Of a DNA stretch of 64,000 nt, positions 43,308 to 51,500 are shown in pieces. The DNA is from G963665185 sp049723905. Lineage in GTDB: Bacteria; Desulfobacterota; Desulfovibrionia; Desulfovibrionales; Desulfovibrionaceae. The notes beneath the pieces are model-generated. The model was given only the letters and a program-made list of their open reading frames with translations, had not been told where the DNA came from and made no database searches. The first letter of the stretch is position 1; each line of letters opens with the position of its first letter. Location of the stretch: positions 2,976,001-3,040,000 of the forward strand of contig NZ_JBJKFD010000001.1 in the NCBI RefSeq assembly GCF_049723905.1, read 5' to 3'. The position numbers were made by a program, and so were the translations under genes.

Positions 43308-44498
43308 CTAGAGCGAGATTTTTGTATCAGCGTCACTTGAACCATCCACGGGGCAGGCATCGGATTCCGGGTCGTGCGAAGGAAGCTTGATAACAAAGCT
43401 GGCCCCCTTGCCAGGTATGCTCTGCACCTGGATGTTGCCCCCCAGTTCCGTGACGATGCGACGGACTACCGCCAACCCCATGCCTACTCCTACAGTTTTT
43501 GTCGTATAAAAGGGATCGAAAAGATAGGGAATATTTTCCTCCGCAATTCCCCGGCCATTGTCCTGCACGGTAAAATACGTCCATTTATCATCGTCATTGT
43601 GGACGGTTACGGAAATGGCCACCTTTTCATAGGTGTGGGTGGATTCCCCTCCCTTGCCGCGCACGGGAATCTCCCGGCCCGATTCCAGGGCATTGACCAG
43701 GAGTTCATGCAGGGCGGATTCCAGCAGTTGGGAATCGGCAAACACGCTGCAGATGTCCACATCCTTTTTCCACTCGAACTCCAGCCCCAGTTCGGCGGCC
43801 TTTTCCTCCAGAAAGAGACGGGCGTCCTCCACTACACCGGCAACGCTCATACGCCGGGGCGTGGGTTGGGGGAGGGAGGCAAAACGACTTACCGCCCCGA
43901 CAATCTGTTCCAGCTTCAGACATTCCTCCCGTATCCCGTCCAGATAGTGGACAATGGAGGGGGTATCCACAGCCTTGCGGCTGGCAAGTCCGGCCAGCCC
44001 ACCTATTCCCATAACCGGATTGCGTATCTGGTGGGCCACGGAAAGGGCGAGTTTGCGCAGTCCTTCCCCACGTTCCTCCCGGATGCGGGAACGCTCTTCC
44101 AATACTCTTTTCTCACGCAGATGCATGTTGTGCTTCTCCGTGGTGTCCTGCATCAGGAGGACTATTCCGGCCACCGAATCCCCGTCCCGCAAAAAAGAGG
44201 AGGTGATGGAAAGGCGCAGCCTGGTGCCGTCGGGCCGTTCGTAATAGACGCTGCGTACCAGATGCATTTTTTCTTCGCGTATGACGTCTATGAGCACCTG
44301 GTTGAACTCTATATTTTTGTCCGCATGGAAGAAAAGCAGCCCCCACCCCGTGCTGACCAGTTCCTCGCGCTCATACCCAAGCGTATCGCAAAGCGCTGCA
44401 TTGGCCACTACGATCTCTCCTTCCGGATTGATGACAGCCAGGCCCACAGGAAGGCTTTGCAGAATGTTCTGAACAATAAGCTGTTCAAAATTTGTCAT
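43308..44498 (-). CDS. Soluble PAS histidine kinase
   Basis: A 396-residue kinase without membrane segments. One PAS domain (about 8-130; ILQSLPVGLAVINPEGEIVVAN), a coiled linker (EKRVLEERSRIREERGEGL), the phospho-acceptor LALSVAHQIRNPVMGI and an HATPase domain with N box ELLVNALE, DNGRGI and GVGMGLAVV. The ATG at 44498 has GGAG eight bases upstream; the longer frame upstream is not protein-like. It is 76 bases upstream of the membrane kinase gene and probably belongs to the same transcript. Confidence 0.92.
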   Translation of the reverse strand: MTNFEQLIVQNILQSLPVGLAVINPEGEIVVANAALCDTLGYEREELVSTGWGLLFFHADKNIEFNQVLIDVIREEKMHLVRSVYYERPDGTRLRLSITSSFLRDGDSVAGIVLLMQDTTEKHNMHLREKRVLEERSRIREERGEGLRKLALSVAHQIRNPVMGIGGLAGLASRKAVDTPSIVHYLDGIREECLKLEQIVGAVSRFASLPQPTPRRMSVAGVVEDARLFLEEKAAELGLEFEWKKDVDICSVFADSQLLESALHELLVNALESGREIPVRGKGGESTHTYEKVAISVTVHNDDDKWTYFTVQDNGRGIAEENIPYLFDPFYTTKTVGVGMGLAVVRRIVTELGGNIQVQSIPGKGASFVIKLPSHDPESDACPVDGSSDADTKISL

Positions 44499-44722
44499 AA
44501 GACCGCTCCATCTATGGCGTTCCAGTTCTACCCCTCCATGTACCACCTGGAGGACGACTTTCTCCGTATCACGAAACAATAAATCGAATAAATTAAAATA
44601 TGGTGAAATACCGTCAATTTCACAAGACCGGCCGACGCTGCGGGAAAGGGATGATTCATAAAACCCGGAGTCAGTTTTTGACATTGCTCCGGCGAGTGCT
44701 TATTTAACCGACCCCACTTAGT

Positions 44723-44736
44723 ACTGACCAGTCAGT
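44723..44736. promoter_or_regulatory. Palindromic operator candidate for the TetR regulator
   Basis: ACTGAC-CA-GTCAGT is a perfect inverted repeat 40 bases before the regulator start and is close to the T(G/C)AC..GT(G/C)A type of sites used by AcrR/EmrR-like TetR proteins. It lies in an otherwise AT-rich promoter region (TATTTAAC upstream, TTTTATTTTAAC downstream). Confidence 0.6.
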
Positions 44737-44776
44737 TTTTATTTTAACAACCCGAACTCATTATTATTTTAAAGTC

Positions 44777-45346
44777 ATGTCCAAATATTCCGAAGAAAAA
44801 AGAACGCGCATTCTGAACGCGGCAGCCGAACTTTTTGCAACCCAGCCATTCCACAAGGTCCTTCTCAGCGACATCGCAACCATGGCCTCCGTGGGCAAAG
44901 GCACGCTGTATCTGTATTTCACCAGCAAGGACGAACTCTACCTCTCCGTTGTATTCCGGGAATTATCCGGGCTTGTGGAAGAAATAAAACAAATGCTCGG
45001 GGAAAAACAGCAGTCTGCCAGGGAACAAATGTCCATAATCATCAGGGAACTGGTGAAACGCATATATGGAAACTACACCATAACCGAGCTGTTGCGGGGA
45101 GCAGTGGTGGATTTGAACGGCATGGAAGACTGTGCCCAAAAACGAAAGGAACTTCGCAGTCTTGTTGAATCGGTCATCCGGTTCGGCGTGAAAAACGGAG
45201 AATTCAAAGATACAAATCCGGCGATTACAGCACAGTATGTGCCCGGAATGATCCGTTCCGTAAGCCTTTTTCCCCTCAACGATGTTGATTCAACCACTAT
45301 TTACGAACACTCCAGAGATTTCATTCTCAAGGGTTTGTCTGCCTGA
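44777..45346 (+). CDS. TetR-family repressor of the adjacent efflux system
   Basis: A 189-residue repressor. The N-terminal helix-turn-helix is typical (RTRILNAAAELFATQPFHKVLLSDIATMASVGKGTLYLYFTSKDEL); the C-terminal half is the ligand-binding helical domain. It heads an apparent operon with an EmrA-like adaptor and EmrB-like transporter, 146 bases upstream of the adaptor gene. A palindrome just upstream suggests autoregulation. The inducing compound is unknown. Confidence 0.92.
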   Translation: MSKYSEEKRTRILNAAAELFATQPFHKVLLSDIATMASVGKGTLYLYFTSKDELYLSVVFRELSGLVEEIKQMLGEKQQSAREQMSIIIRELVKRIYGNYTITELLRGAVVDLNGMEDCAQKRKELRSLVESVIRFGVKNGEFKDTNPAITAQYVPGMIRSVSLFPLNDVDSTTIYEHSRDFILKGLSA

Positions 45347-45492
45347 CAGTCCTGTTCCAACTTTTTTAACGACATCATCGCCTCATATTGCCAGGTGATA
45401 CCCGGCCAGTGTTGCCAGGAGCTGTAAAACAGCCCCTGCTCTATCAGCACCGGAGCTTCAAGTTTTTTAGCCGACAAAACGCAGAGGATACC

Positions 45493-46719
45493 ATGAACGA
45501 CATACCTGCCAAAGATATAAACACGACGCCTTCCAAAAAAAGAAAAATGAAAAAAAAGCTGGGGCTGCTTGCCCTGGTTGTGGTGGTTGCATTGGCAGCC
45601 GCGGCCATCCCCTTGTATACCTACGCCGTATCGCACGAATCCACGGACGATGCCTTTCTGGAATCGCATGTGGTGGCCATGAGCCCGCGCGTGGACGGCC
45701 ATGTGAATAAGGTACTTGTGCAAGACAACCAGAAAGTGACCAAGGGCCAGCTTCTGGTGGAAATAGACCCGCGCGATTACGAAGCCGACCTGAACATTGC
45801 CCAAGCCAAAAAAAGGGCTGCCGAAGCCGCGGTGGAAGCTGCCAGGGCCGACACGTCCACGACAAAGAGCGTGCTGCAGCAACGCCTGGCCGACCTTGCC
45901 TCGCAAAAGGCCTCCCTGGCCCAGGTAAAGGCGGATGTGACGGAAAACGAAGCCCAGTTCACGCGCGACGCCACCGACCTGCAACGCATCAAAAAAATCG
46001 AAGCCGCAGGAGCGGTCAGCCGCCAGGAACTGGACCACGCGGCAGCCACGGAAGCCATGAGCCGCGCCAAGATGAACTCGGCAAAACGGCTTGTGGATAC
46101 CCATATGGCGAAAATTCTCCAGGCCAAGGCCGCGGTGGAAGCCGCGCAGAACACCCTGCTTCAGGTCCAGGCCCAGATGGAAGAACGCACTGCCGACCTG
46201 CAGCGCGCCACGGCCGAAGTAGAACAGGCCCGTCTGAACCTTTCCTACACCCGCATCACCGCACCCTGTAGCGGCCATGTAACCAAAAAGTCCGTGGAGG
46301 CTGGAGCCTATGTCCGGGCCGGGCAGAACATGTTTTCCATTGTGGAGGATGAAATCTGGGTGGTGGCAAATTTCAAGGAAACCCAGCTTTCCAAGATGCG
46401 GGCCGGGCAGCATGTGGATGTGGAAGTGGACACCTACCCCGACGTTGTCTTCAGCGGCAGGGTGGACAGCATCCAGCGCGGCACCGGCTCCCGCTTCACC
46501 CTGCTCCCTCCTGAAAATGCGGCAGGAAACTACATCAAGGTGGTCCAGCGCGTACCGGTCAAGATCGTGCTCGAAACAAACGAGGCCATGAACAAATACC
46601 TGCTGGCCCCCGGAATGTCGGTCATCCCCACCGTGGACCTCTCGACTGCAAACCTTTCCACTGCAGACCTCTCAAATGGGGAAAACAAAACCCTGGCCCA
46701 GATGGAATCGGGATCGTAG
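45493..46719 (+). CDS. emrA: EmrA-like membrane fusion protein
   Basis: A 408-residue periplasmic adaptor. One N-terminal membrane helix (about 22-46), lipoyl domain halves (VSPRVDGHV-type: AMSPRVDGHVNKVLVQDN and ITAPCSGHVTKKSVEAG), a long coiled-coil hairpin (about 95-240) and a beta-barrel domain. The C-terminal tail holds a short in-frame repeat (LSTANLSTADLS). It couples the EmrB-like transporter encoded three bases later to an outer-membrane channel. The ATG at 45493 follows AGAGG. Confidence 0.92.
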   Translation: MNDIPAKDINTTPSKKRKMKKKLGLLALVVVVALAAAAIPLYTYAVSHESTDDAFLESHVVAMSPRVDGHVNKVLVQDNQKVTKGQLLVEIDPRDYEADLNIAQAKKRAAEAAVEAARADTSTTKSVLQQRLADLASQKASLAQVKADVTENEAQFTRDATDLQRIKKIEAAGAVSRQELDHAAATEAMSRAKMNSAKRLVDTHMAKILQAKAAVEAAQNTLLQVQAQMEERTADLQRATAEVEQARLNLSYTRITAPCSGHVTKKSVEAGAYVRAGQNMFSIVEDEIWVVANFKETQLSKMRAGQHVDVEVDTYPDVVFSGRVDSIQRGTGSRFTLLPPENAAGNYIKVVQRVPVKIVLETNEAMNKYLLAPGMSVIPTVDLSTANLSTADLSNGENKTLAQMESGS

Positions 46720-46721
46720 CC

Positions 46722-48299
46722 ATGGCCGGATTCAAAGACCCGGAGGCCATGTCTCCGGCGGAACGGTGGACCATAGCCCTGACAATGCTGATGGGCTCTT
46801 TCATGGCCGTTATGGACACCAGTGTGGTGAACGTGGCCCTGCCCCACATGATAGGCAGCTTCGGCCAGGACCTCTCCTCCATCACCTGGGTGGCAACCGC
46901 CTACACCATTGCCGAAATCATCATGGTGACCATGTCGGGCTGGTGGTGTACGCTCATAGGCCGCAAAAAACTGCTGCTGGTGTCGTTCACACTCTTCACC
47001 ATAGGCTCCATACTGTGCGGAACAGCCACCACCTTTACCCAGATGATCATCTACAGGGTCATCCAGGGAATAGGCGGCGGATCGCTCATTCCCCTTTCCC
47101 AGGCCATTTTGCGCGAGACCTTTCCCCTGGACCAACAAGGCATGGCAATGTCCATCTTCGGCATGGGCGTTGTGCTTGCCCCGGCCCTTGGCCCCACCTT
47201 TGGCGGATGGCTCACGGATACCTATGGCTGGCCCTGGATTTTCTACATCAACATCCCCATCTGCATCATCGGCATCCTGCTCATAGCCAGGTTCATTTTC
47301 GATCCCGACTATCTGCGGCGCGGCGTCAAATCCATTGACGGGCTGGGCATCGCCCTGCTTGCGGTCAGCCTCACCACCATGCAGATCGTCCTGGAACGCG
47401 GCCAGGACAAGAACTGGTTCGAATCCACGCAGATACGGGTGTTCACGGCCATTACGGTTCTCTCGTTCCTGGCGCTCATAATCTGGGAACTGCGCTGCAA
47501 AGAACCCATAGTGAACCTGCGCATACTCAAGGACAAAAACCTGGCCCTGGGTGCGGTCATAGGGCTCATATTCGGCGTGTCGCTCTTCGGCACCACCTTC
47601 ATCCTGCCCCAGTTCACACAGCAGCTGCTCGGCTACCCCGCGTTCCAGTCCGGTCTTGTCCTGGCTCCCCGGTCCATCTCCCTCTTGCTCTTCATGCCTG
47701 TTTCGGGCTGGATGTTCCAGAAGGTGGGCGCCCGGCCGCTGCTTTTCTTCGGCATCGCCATGATATCCATCTCCTACTACGGTCTGGCCCGGTTGAGCAT
47801 TCAGGCGGGGTTCTGGAATCTGATGCCAACGCTGGTCATCATGGGTATCGGCATGCCCTTCATGTTCGTGCCGCTCAGCACGGTTTCCTTGAGCACCACC
47901 GAAAGAAAAAACATGACCGACGCATCCGCCCTGTACACCCTGAGCCGACGCATTGGCGGCAATTTGGGATACGCCCTGGCCGCCACCTTGCTGGACCGGG
48001 GAATAACCGCCCACAGAATGTACCTGGCAAGCCACATCAGCAATTTCAGCCAGACCACACAGGCCTATCAGGCTTCTCTGGCAGACATGCTGCGCGATTT
48101 GGGACTGAATGCCGTGGCGGCATCCCGCCTCTCCATAGCCATGATGGAAAAGGAGCTGGTACGGCAGGCCACAATGCTTGCCTACAACGATGTTTCCGTT
48201 GTGTTCGGCTGCCTATTCCTCGGGCTTCTTCCCTTCATCTTCCTCATTCCGGGCAGGGAGGCGATTATGGAAGTTCTGAGTCGAAAAAAACGGTCCTGA
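46722..48299 (+). CDS. emrB: EmrB/QacA-type drug:H+ antiporter (DHA2, 14 helices)
   Basis: A 525-residue inner-membrane transporter with about 14 hydrophobic segments. Motif D1-like MDTSVVNVALPHM and motif A region WCTLIGRKK are present, as is motif C (VLAPALGPTFGGWL), the antiporter signature. Together with the preceding EmrA-like adaptor it forms a tripartite pump for hydrophobic drugs or other toxic compounds. A terminator-like hairpin follows. Confidence 0.93.
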   Translation: MAGFKDPEAMSPAERWTIALTMLMGSFMAVMDTSVVNVALPHMIGSFGQDLSSITWVATAYTIAEIIMVTMSGWWCTLIGRKKLLLVSFTLFTIGSILCGTATTFTQMIIYRVIQGIGGGSLIPLSQAILRETFPLDQQGMAMSIFGMGVVLAPALGPTFGGWLTDTYGWPWIFYINIPICIIGILLIARFIFDPDYLRRGVKSIDGLGIALLAVSLTTMQIVLERGQDKNWFESTQIRVFTAITVLSFLALIIWELRCKEPIVNLRILKDKNLALGAVIGLIFGVSLFGTTFILPQFTQQLLGYPAFQSGLVLAPRSISLLLFMPVSGWMFQKVGARPLLFFGIAMISISYYGLARLSIQAGFWNLMPTLVIMGIGMPFMFVPLSTVSLSTTERKNMTDASALYTLSRRIGGNLGYALAATLLDRGITAHRMYLASHISNFSQTTQAYQASLADMLRDLGLNAVAASRLSIAMMEKELVRQATMLAYNDVSVVFGCLFLGLLPFIFLIPGREAIMEVLSRKKRS

Positions 48300-48326
48300 C
48301 GGTTTGCTGAAGTACTCCGAAAAAAC

Positions 48327-48364
48327 AGCCGTGGGCGTTACATACAGCGCCTGCGGCTTTTTGC
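48327..48364 (+). terminator. Hairpin after emrB-like gene
   Basis: AGCCG and GGCG pair with CGCC and CGGCT (imperfect), followed by TTTTTG. It lies 28 bases after the transporter stop codon. Confidence 0.6.
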
Positions 48365-48504
48365 GTTTGGCCGGCTGGAATGGCCCTGCCGGATGTTACA
48401 GATTTTTTCATTGATATTTTGTGAAAATTACAAAACAGTCCTACCATAAATGGCAGGATGACAATTTTTCCCCTGTATTATCCAATGTGCGGAGTTTTTC
48501 CCCA

Positions 48505-49860
48505 ATGAACAACACCCTTTACGGCGGTAAAACCGTCGAGCAATGGATAGACCAACATCCCCTTCTGAACGACATGACAGCCATGCGGGAAGTTTCCTGG
48601 TTCAACCCGGATACCAAGCCGTGCGCCGAGGCCATGGCCCATATTTCCCTGGGCGAATCCGACGTGCGCGACGCGGCCGACAGGCTGGAACGTTTCCGCC
48701 CCTACATTGCCCTGGCCTTCCCGGAAACCGAGCAGGCCGGAGGACTTATCGAATCGCCCCTGTGCCGGGTACCTGCCATGCAAAAGGCCATGCGCCCTCT
48801 GCTGCACACGGAACTTCCGGGAACCCTGCTGGCAAAATGCGACAGCCAACTGCCCATATCCGGCTCCATCAAGGCACGCGGCGGCATCTACGAAGTCTTG
48901 CAGCATGCCGAATCCCTAGCCCTGGAAGCCGGTCTCCTTTCCCTGGATGACGACTATTCCCGGCTGGCAAACGACGAATGCCGCTCATTTTTTGCCAAGC
49001 ACTCCATTGCCGTGGGCTCCACCGGCAATCTCGGCCTGTCCATCGGCATCATGGGAGCGAGTTTCGGCTTTCAGGTCAGCGTGCACATGTCTGCGGACGC
49101 CAGACAATGGAAAAAGGATCTGTTGCGCAGCAAGGGAGTGCATGTTCTGGAATACGAGTCCGACTACAGCCTTGCCGTTGCCCAGGGCAGAAAACAGGCC
49201 GAGTCCGACCCCGGCTGCTATTTTATTGACGATGAAAATTCCGTGCACCTGTTTCTGGGCTATGCCGTGGCGGCTCGGCGCCTCAAAAAACAGCTTCAGG
49301 ATATGCATATCATTGTGGATGGCGACCATCCCTTGTTCGCCTATCTGCCCTGCGGCGTGGGCGGCGGTCCCGGAGGCGTTGCCTTTGGGCTGAAGCTCGC
49401 CTTTGGCGACAATGTCCACTGCATCTTTGCCGAACCCACCCATTCTCCGTGCATGCTGCTGGGCCTTTTTACCGGACTGCACGATCAGGTCAGCGTGCAG
49501 GATTTCGGCATGGACAACATCACGGCCGCGGACGGGCTGGCCGTGGGACGGCCCTCCGGCTTTGTGGGCAAAACCATGGTCCACCTGCTGGACGGCGTAT
49601 ACACCGTAAGCGACGACAACCTGCACCGGCTGCTCGCCCTTATGGAAGAAAGCCAGGGCATCCGCCTGGAACCGTCGGCTTTGGCAGGACTGCCCGGCAT
49701 GGCGCGGGTACTGAACAACAGCGACTATCTTGAACGCCACGGGCTGGTCCACACAATGGAAAGCGCCACCCATCTGGCCTGGTGCACGGGCGGCAGCATG
49801 GTGCCGGAAAAGGAAATGAACGCCTATATTGCCAAAGGCAGGGAGCTGCTCAATAACTGA
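48505..49860 (+). CDS. dsdA: D-serine ammonia-lyase
   Basis: A 451-residue pyridoxal-phosphate enzyme that deaminates D-serine to pyruvate and ammonia. The lysine that binds the cofactor is in LPISGSIKARGGIYE; the glycine-rich phosphate loop (GSTGNLGLSIG) and CGVGGGPGG are complete. EVSWFNPDTKP near residue 30 fits the E. coli enzyme N-terminus, which supports the ATG at 48505; an ATG-free extension runs 28 codons upstream. The gene stands alone, without a DsdC regulator or transporter. Codon use is like that of its neighbours. Confidence 0.95.
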   Translation: MNNTLYGGKTVEQWIDQHPLLNDMTAMREVSWFNPDTKPCAEAMAHISLGESDVRDAADRLERFRPYIALAFPETEQAGGLIESPLCRVPAMQKAMRPLLHTELPGTLLAKCDSQLPISGSIKARGGIYEVLQHAESLALEAGLLSLDDDYSRLANDECRSFFAKHSIAVGSTGNLGLSIGIMGASFGFQVSVHMSADARQWKKDLLRSKGVHVLEYESDYSLAVAQGRKQAESDPGCYFIDDENSVHLFLGYAVAARRLKKQLQDMHIIVDGDHPLFAYLPCGVGGGPGGVAFGLKLAFGDNVHCIFAEPTHSPCMLLGLFTGLHDQVSVQDFGMDNITAADGLAVGRPSGFVGKTMVHLLDGVYTVSDDNLHRLLALMEESQGIRLEPSALAGLPGMARVLNNSDYLERHGLVHTMESATHLAWCTGGSMVPEKEMNAYIAKGRELLNN

Positions 49861-49902
49861 GATTATCTCCCAGCCAGTTTTCAACGGGGCAAAAGGAATA
49901 AT

Positions 49903-49935
49903 AGGCTGTGCAGACGATTTCTGCGCAGCCTTTTT
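49903..49935 (+). terminator. Intrinsic terminator after dsdA
   Basis: AGGCTGTGCAG pairs with CTGCGCAGCCT (49903-49913 and 49921-49931, one G-T pair) and TTTTTA follows. Confidence 0.85.
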
Positions 49936-50260
49936 ATATGCACCACTCAGTTTAAAAAAAATGTCGTTTCAGAAAAAAACGCTACAAACTTATTTTAAAT
50001 TACATATGGTTAGCAACTATACGAAACAAATGTGGATAACCATGAGGCAAAAATGTCGCTCAAGGGAAGAAAGCACCAAATGCACCAGATAATGTGCGGA
50101 CCGGCTCCTCTTCAAGCAACTTGCTGTTCTTCCTTTAAATATATATTTCAATAAGTTACTATCATTACGAACAGAGGAACCACCCTCTACTAATACAACA
50201 AGAAAAAATACATATTTATTTGAAAATGTTCGGAAAAAAAATCATTGAAAGATTGCATCA
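49936..50260. other. AT-rich intergenic DNA
   Basis: About 325 bp of clearly AT-rich sequence after dsdA. It contains one perfect DnaA-box sequence TGTGGATAA at 50031-50039 but no others, and no recognisable gene. Confidence 0.5.
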
Positions 50261-50548
50261 ATGGCCCGACACTCTCTCCGTCAAAATGGAAGCCCCTTTC
50301 TCCCAACCATCCGGCTGAAAGCCATAGGAAAAGAAAGCCTCCGCATCATGTGCACGGATTGCAATCTGTGGGAATCCAATTGGGACCAAACCATATTTCA
50401 GGAAAAAAGATCCCCTGGAAAACAAGGGAAGATAAGGGAAGACTCTTTGCCTGTGGCAGGAGCGCGTCCGTTAAATCCCATAATCATACATGAGGTAGAA
50501 CGAACGGCACGTCACATGATGGGCCATGCCTTGCCAAAGGAGGTGTGA
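50261..50548 (+). CDS. Small hypothetical protein with CxxC
   Basis: A 95-residue frame with ATG start but a poor ribosome-binding site. The product is basic at the N-terminus and contains one CTDC pair followed by WESNWD, then a charged linker and EVERTARHMMGHALPKEV. A CxxC-W pattern could be half of a zinc knuckle. I cannot name a family, and it might not be translated. It lies convergent to the TPR lipoprotein gene, with 40 bases between them. Confidence 0.4.
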   Translation: MARHSLRQNGSPFLPTIRLKAIGKESLRIMCTDCNLWESNWDQTIFQEKRSPGKQGKIREDSLPVAGARPLNPIIIHEVERTARHMMGHALPKEV

Positions 50549-50588
50549 GCGCACCTGAAAAAACTGTTTTCAGATCGCAGACATCACA

Positions 50589-51401
50589 CTAGTGGGGCAG
50601 CGCGTCGGGATATTCCTTGAGCAGCCTTTCTATTTTGGCTTCCACGGCAATGGGATTGGGATGGGTCTTCTTGATGGATTCCAGAAGTTCGAGCGCTTTG
50701 ACCGGCGAATTGAGATTGAGATAGACTTCGGACAAGAGAAACTTGGCCACACTTAGGTCCTCAGAGCTCATAGTTCCGCTCTGAATCACTTTTTCCAACA
50801 GGTTGCGTGCCTCGGTCCAATTCTCCACCAAAGTGTACGTATGGGCCAGCTCATAGAGCAGAGCGTCCTCGCAGGGGAGGGCGTCCACCTCGTCGGGATT
50901 GTGGATATGGGTATTTTCACGAAGCAGGTGGAGCAATGCCTCGTATTTGCCCTGCATCTTGTAGGCCTGGGCAAGGTTGAGAATGGTGGAGCAGGTCGTG
51001 GCGTTGTCCTGCGGCTGCAAACGCAATATCTGGCGCCAGGCGTCGGCCGCCTTTTCCCAGTGGCCGCTTTGCACCTGCAGGCGGGCAAGCTTGCTCATCA
51101 CCTGGCGGAAACGGGTGTTATCCCCGCCGTATTCCAGGCGCATGGCTTCCAGAAGCACCATTGCCTTGTCGTTGTCGCCCTTCACCACGCTGGAAATCTC
51201 GTAGAGATTGTTCCAGACCTCCCAGCGGTGCTTTCCCTGGGGAAAATTCTGAAGATACTGTTCGTACAGCTTTTCCGCTTCCAGATACCATCCGGCGGTA
51301 TAGGCCTTTTCTGCGCGGGTGTAGATGTCGTTCCCCGGAGCAGGGGCGTTGCAGGCGCAAAGAGACAGCGCCAAAACGAATAGATATGCGAATCGAAACA
51401 A
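50589..51401 (-). CDS. TPR-repeat lipoprotein
   Basis: A 270-residue envelope lipoprotein with tetratricopeptide repeats (YTRAEKAYTAGWYLEAEKLYEQYLQNFP, and later WEKAADAWRQILRLQP and LLYELAHTYTLVENWTEARNLL). The start is taken as TTG at 51401: GGAGG is seven bases upstream and translation begins directly with a short lipoprotein signal (FRFAYLFVLALSLCAC). An ATG 84 bases upstream lies next to the gyrA terminator hairpin and lacks a ribosome-binding site. BamD-like in outline, but it could be another TPR scaffold. It follows gyrA after a hairpin. Confidence 0.82.
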   Translation of the reverse strand: MFRFAYLFVLALSLCACNAPAPGNDIYTRAEKAYTAGWYLEAEKLYEQYLQNFPQGKHRWEVWNNLYEISSVVKGDNDKAMVLLEAMRLEYGGDNTRFRQVMSKLARLQVQSGHWEKAADAWRQILRLQPQDNATTCSTILNLAQAYKMQGKYEALLHLLRENTHIHNPDEVDALPCEDALLYELAHTYTLVENWTEARNLLEKVIQSGTMSSEDLSVAKFLLSEVYLNLNSPVKALELLESIKKTHPNPIAVEAKIERLLKEYPDALPH

Positions 51402-51453
51402 CCCTCTTCCTCCGAAAATCCTGCCCCCCGCCAGCCAAACGCAAGACAAGTCA

Positions 51454-51483
51454 GAAGCCGGAGCGGGTATCCGCTCCGGCTTC
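51454..51483 (-). terminator. Hairpin after gyrA
   Basis: GAAGCCGGAGCGG-GTAT-CCGCTCCGGCTTC is a perfect 13-bp stem, 17 bases beyond the gyrA stop on the minus strand. It lacks a T-run, so read-through into the lipoprotein gene is possible. Confidence 0.65.
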
Positions 51484-51500
51484 ATTGAACATACTGTTAT

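Noticed and set aside
50031..50039. Perfect DnaA box TGTGGATAA after dsdA
   Set aside because: It is a single box in AT-rich DNA without a cluster; it is not enough to propose an origin.
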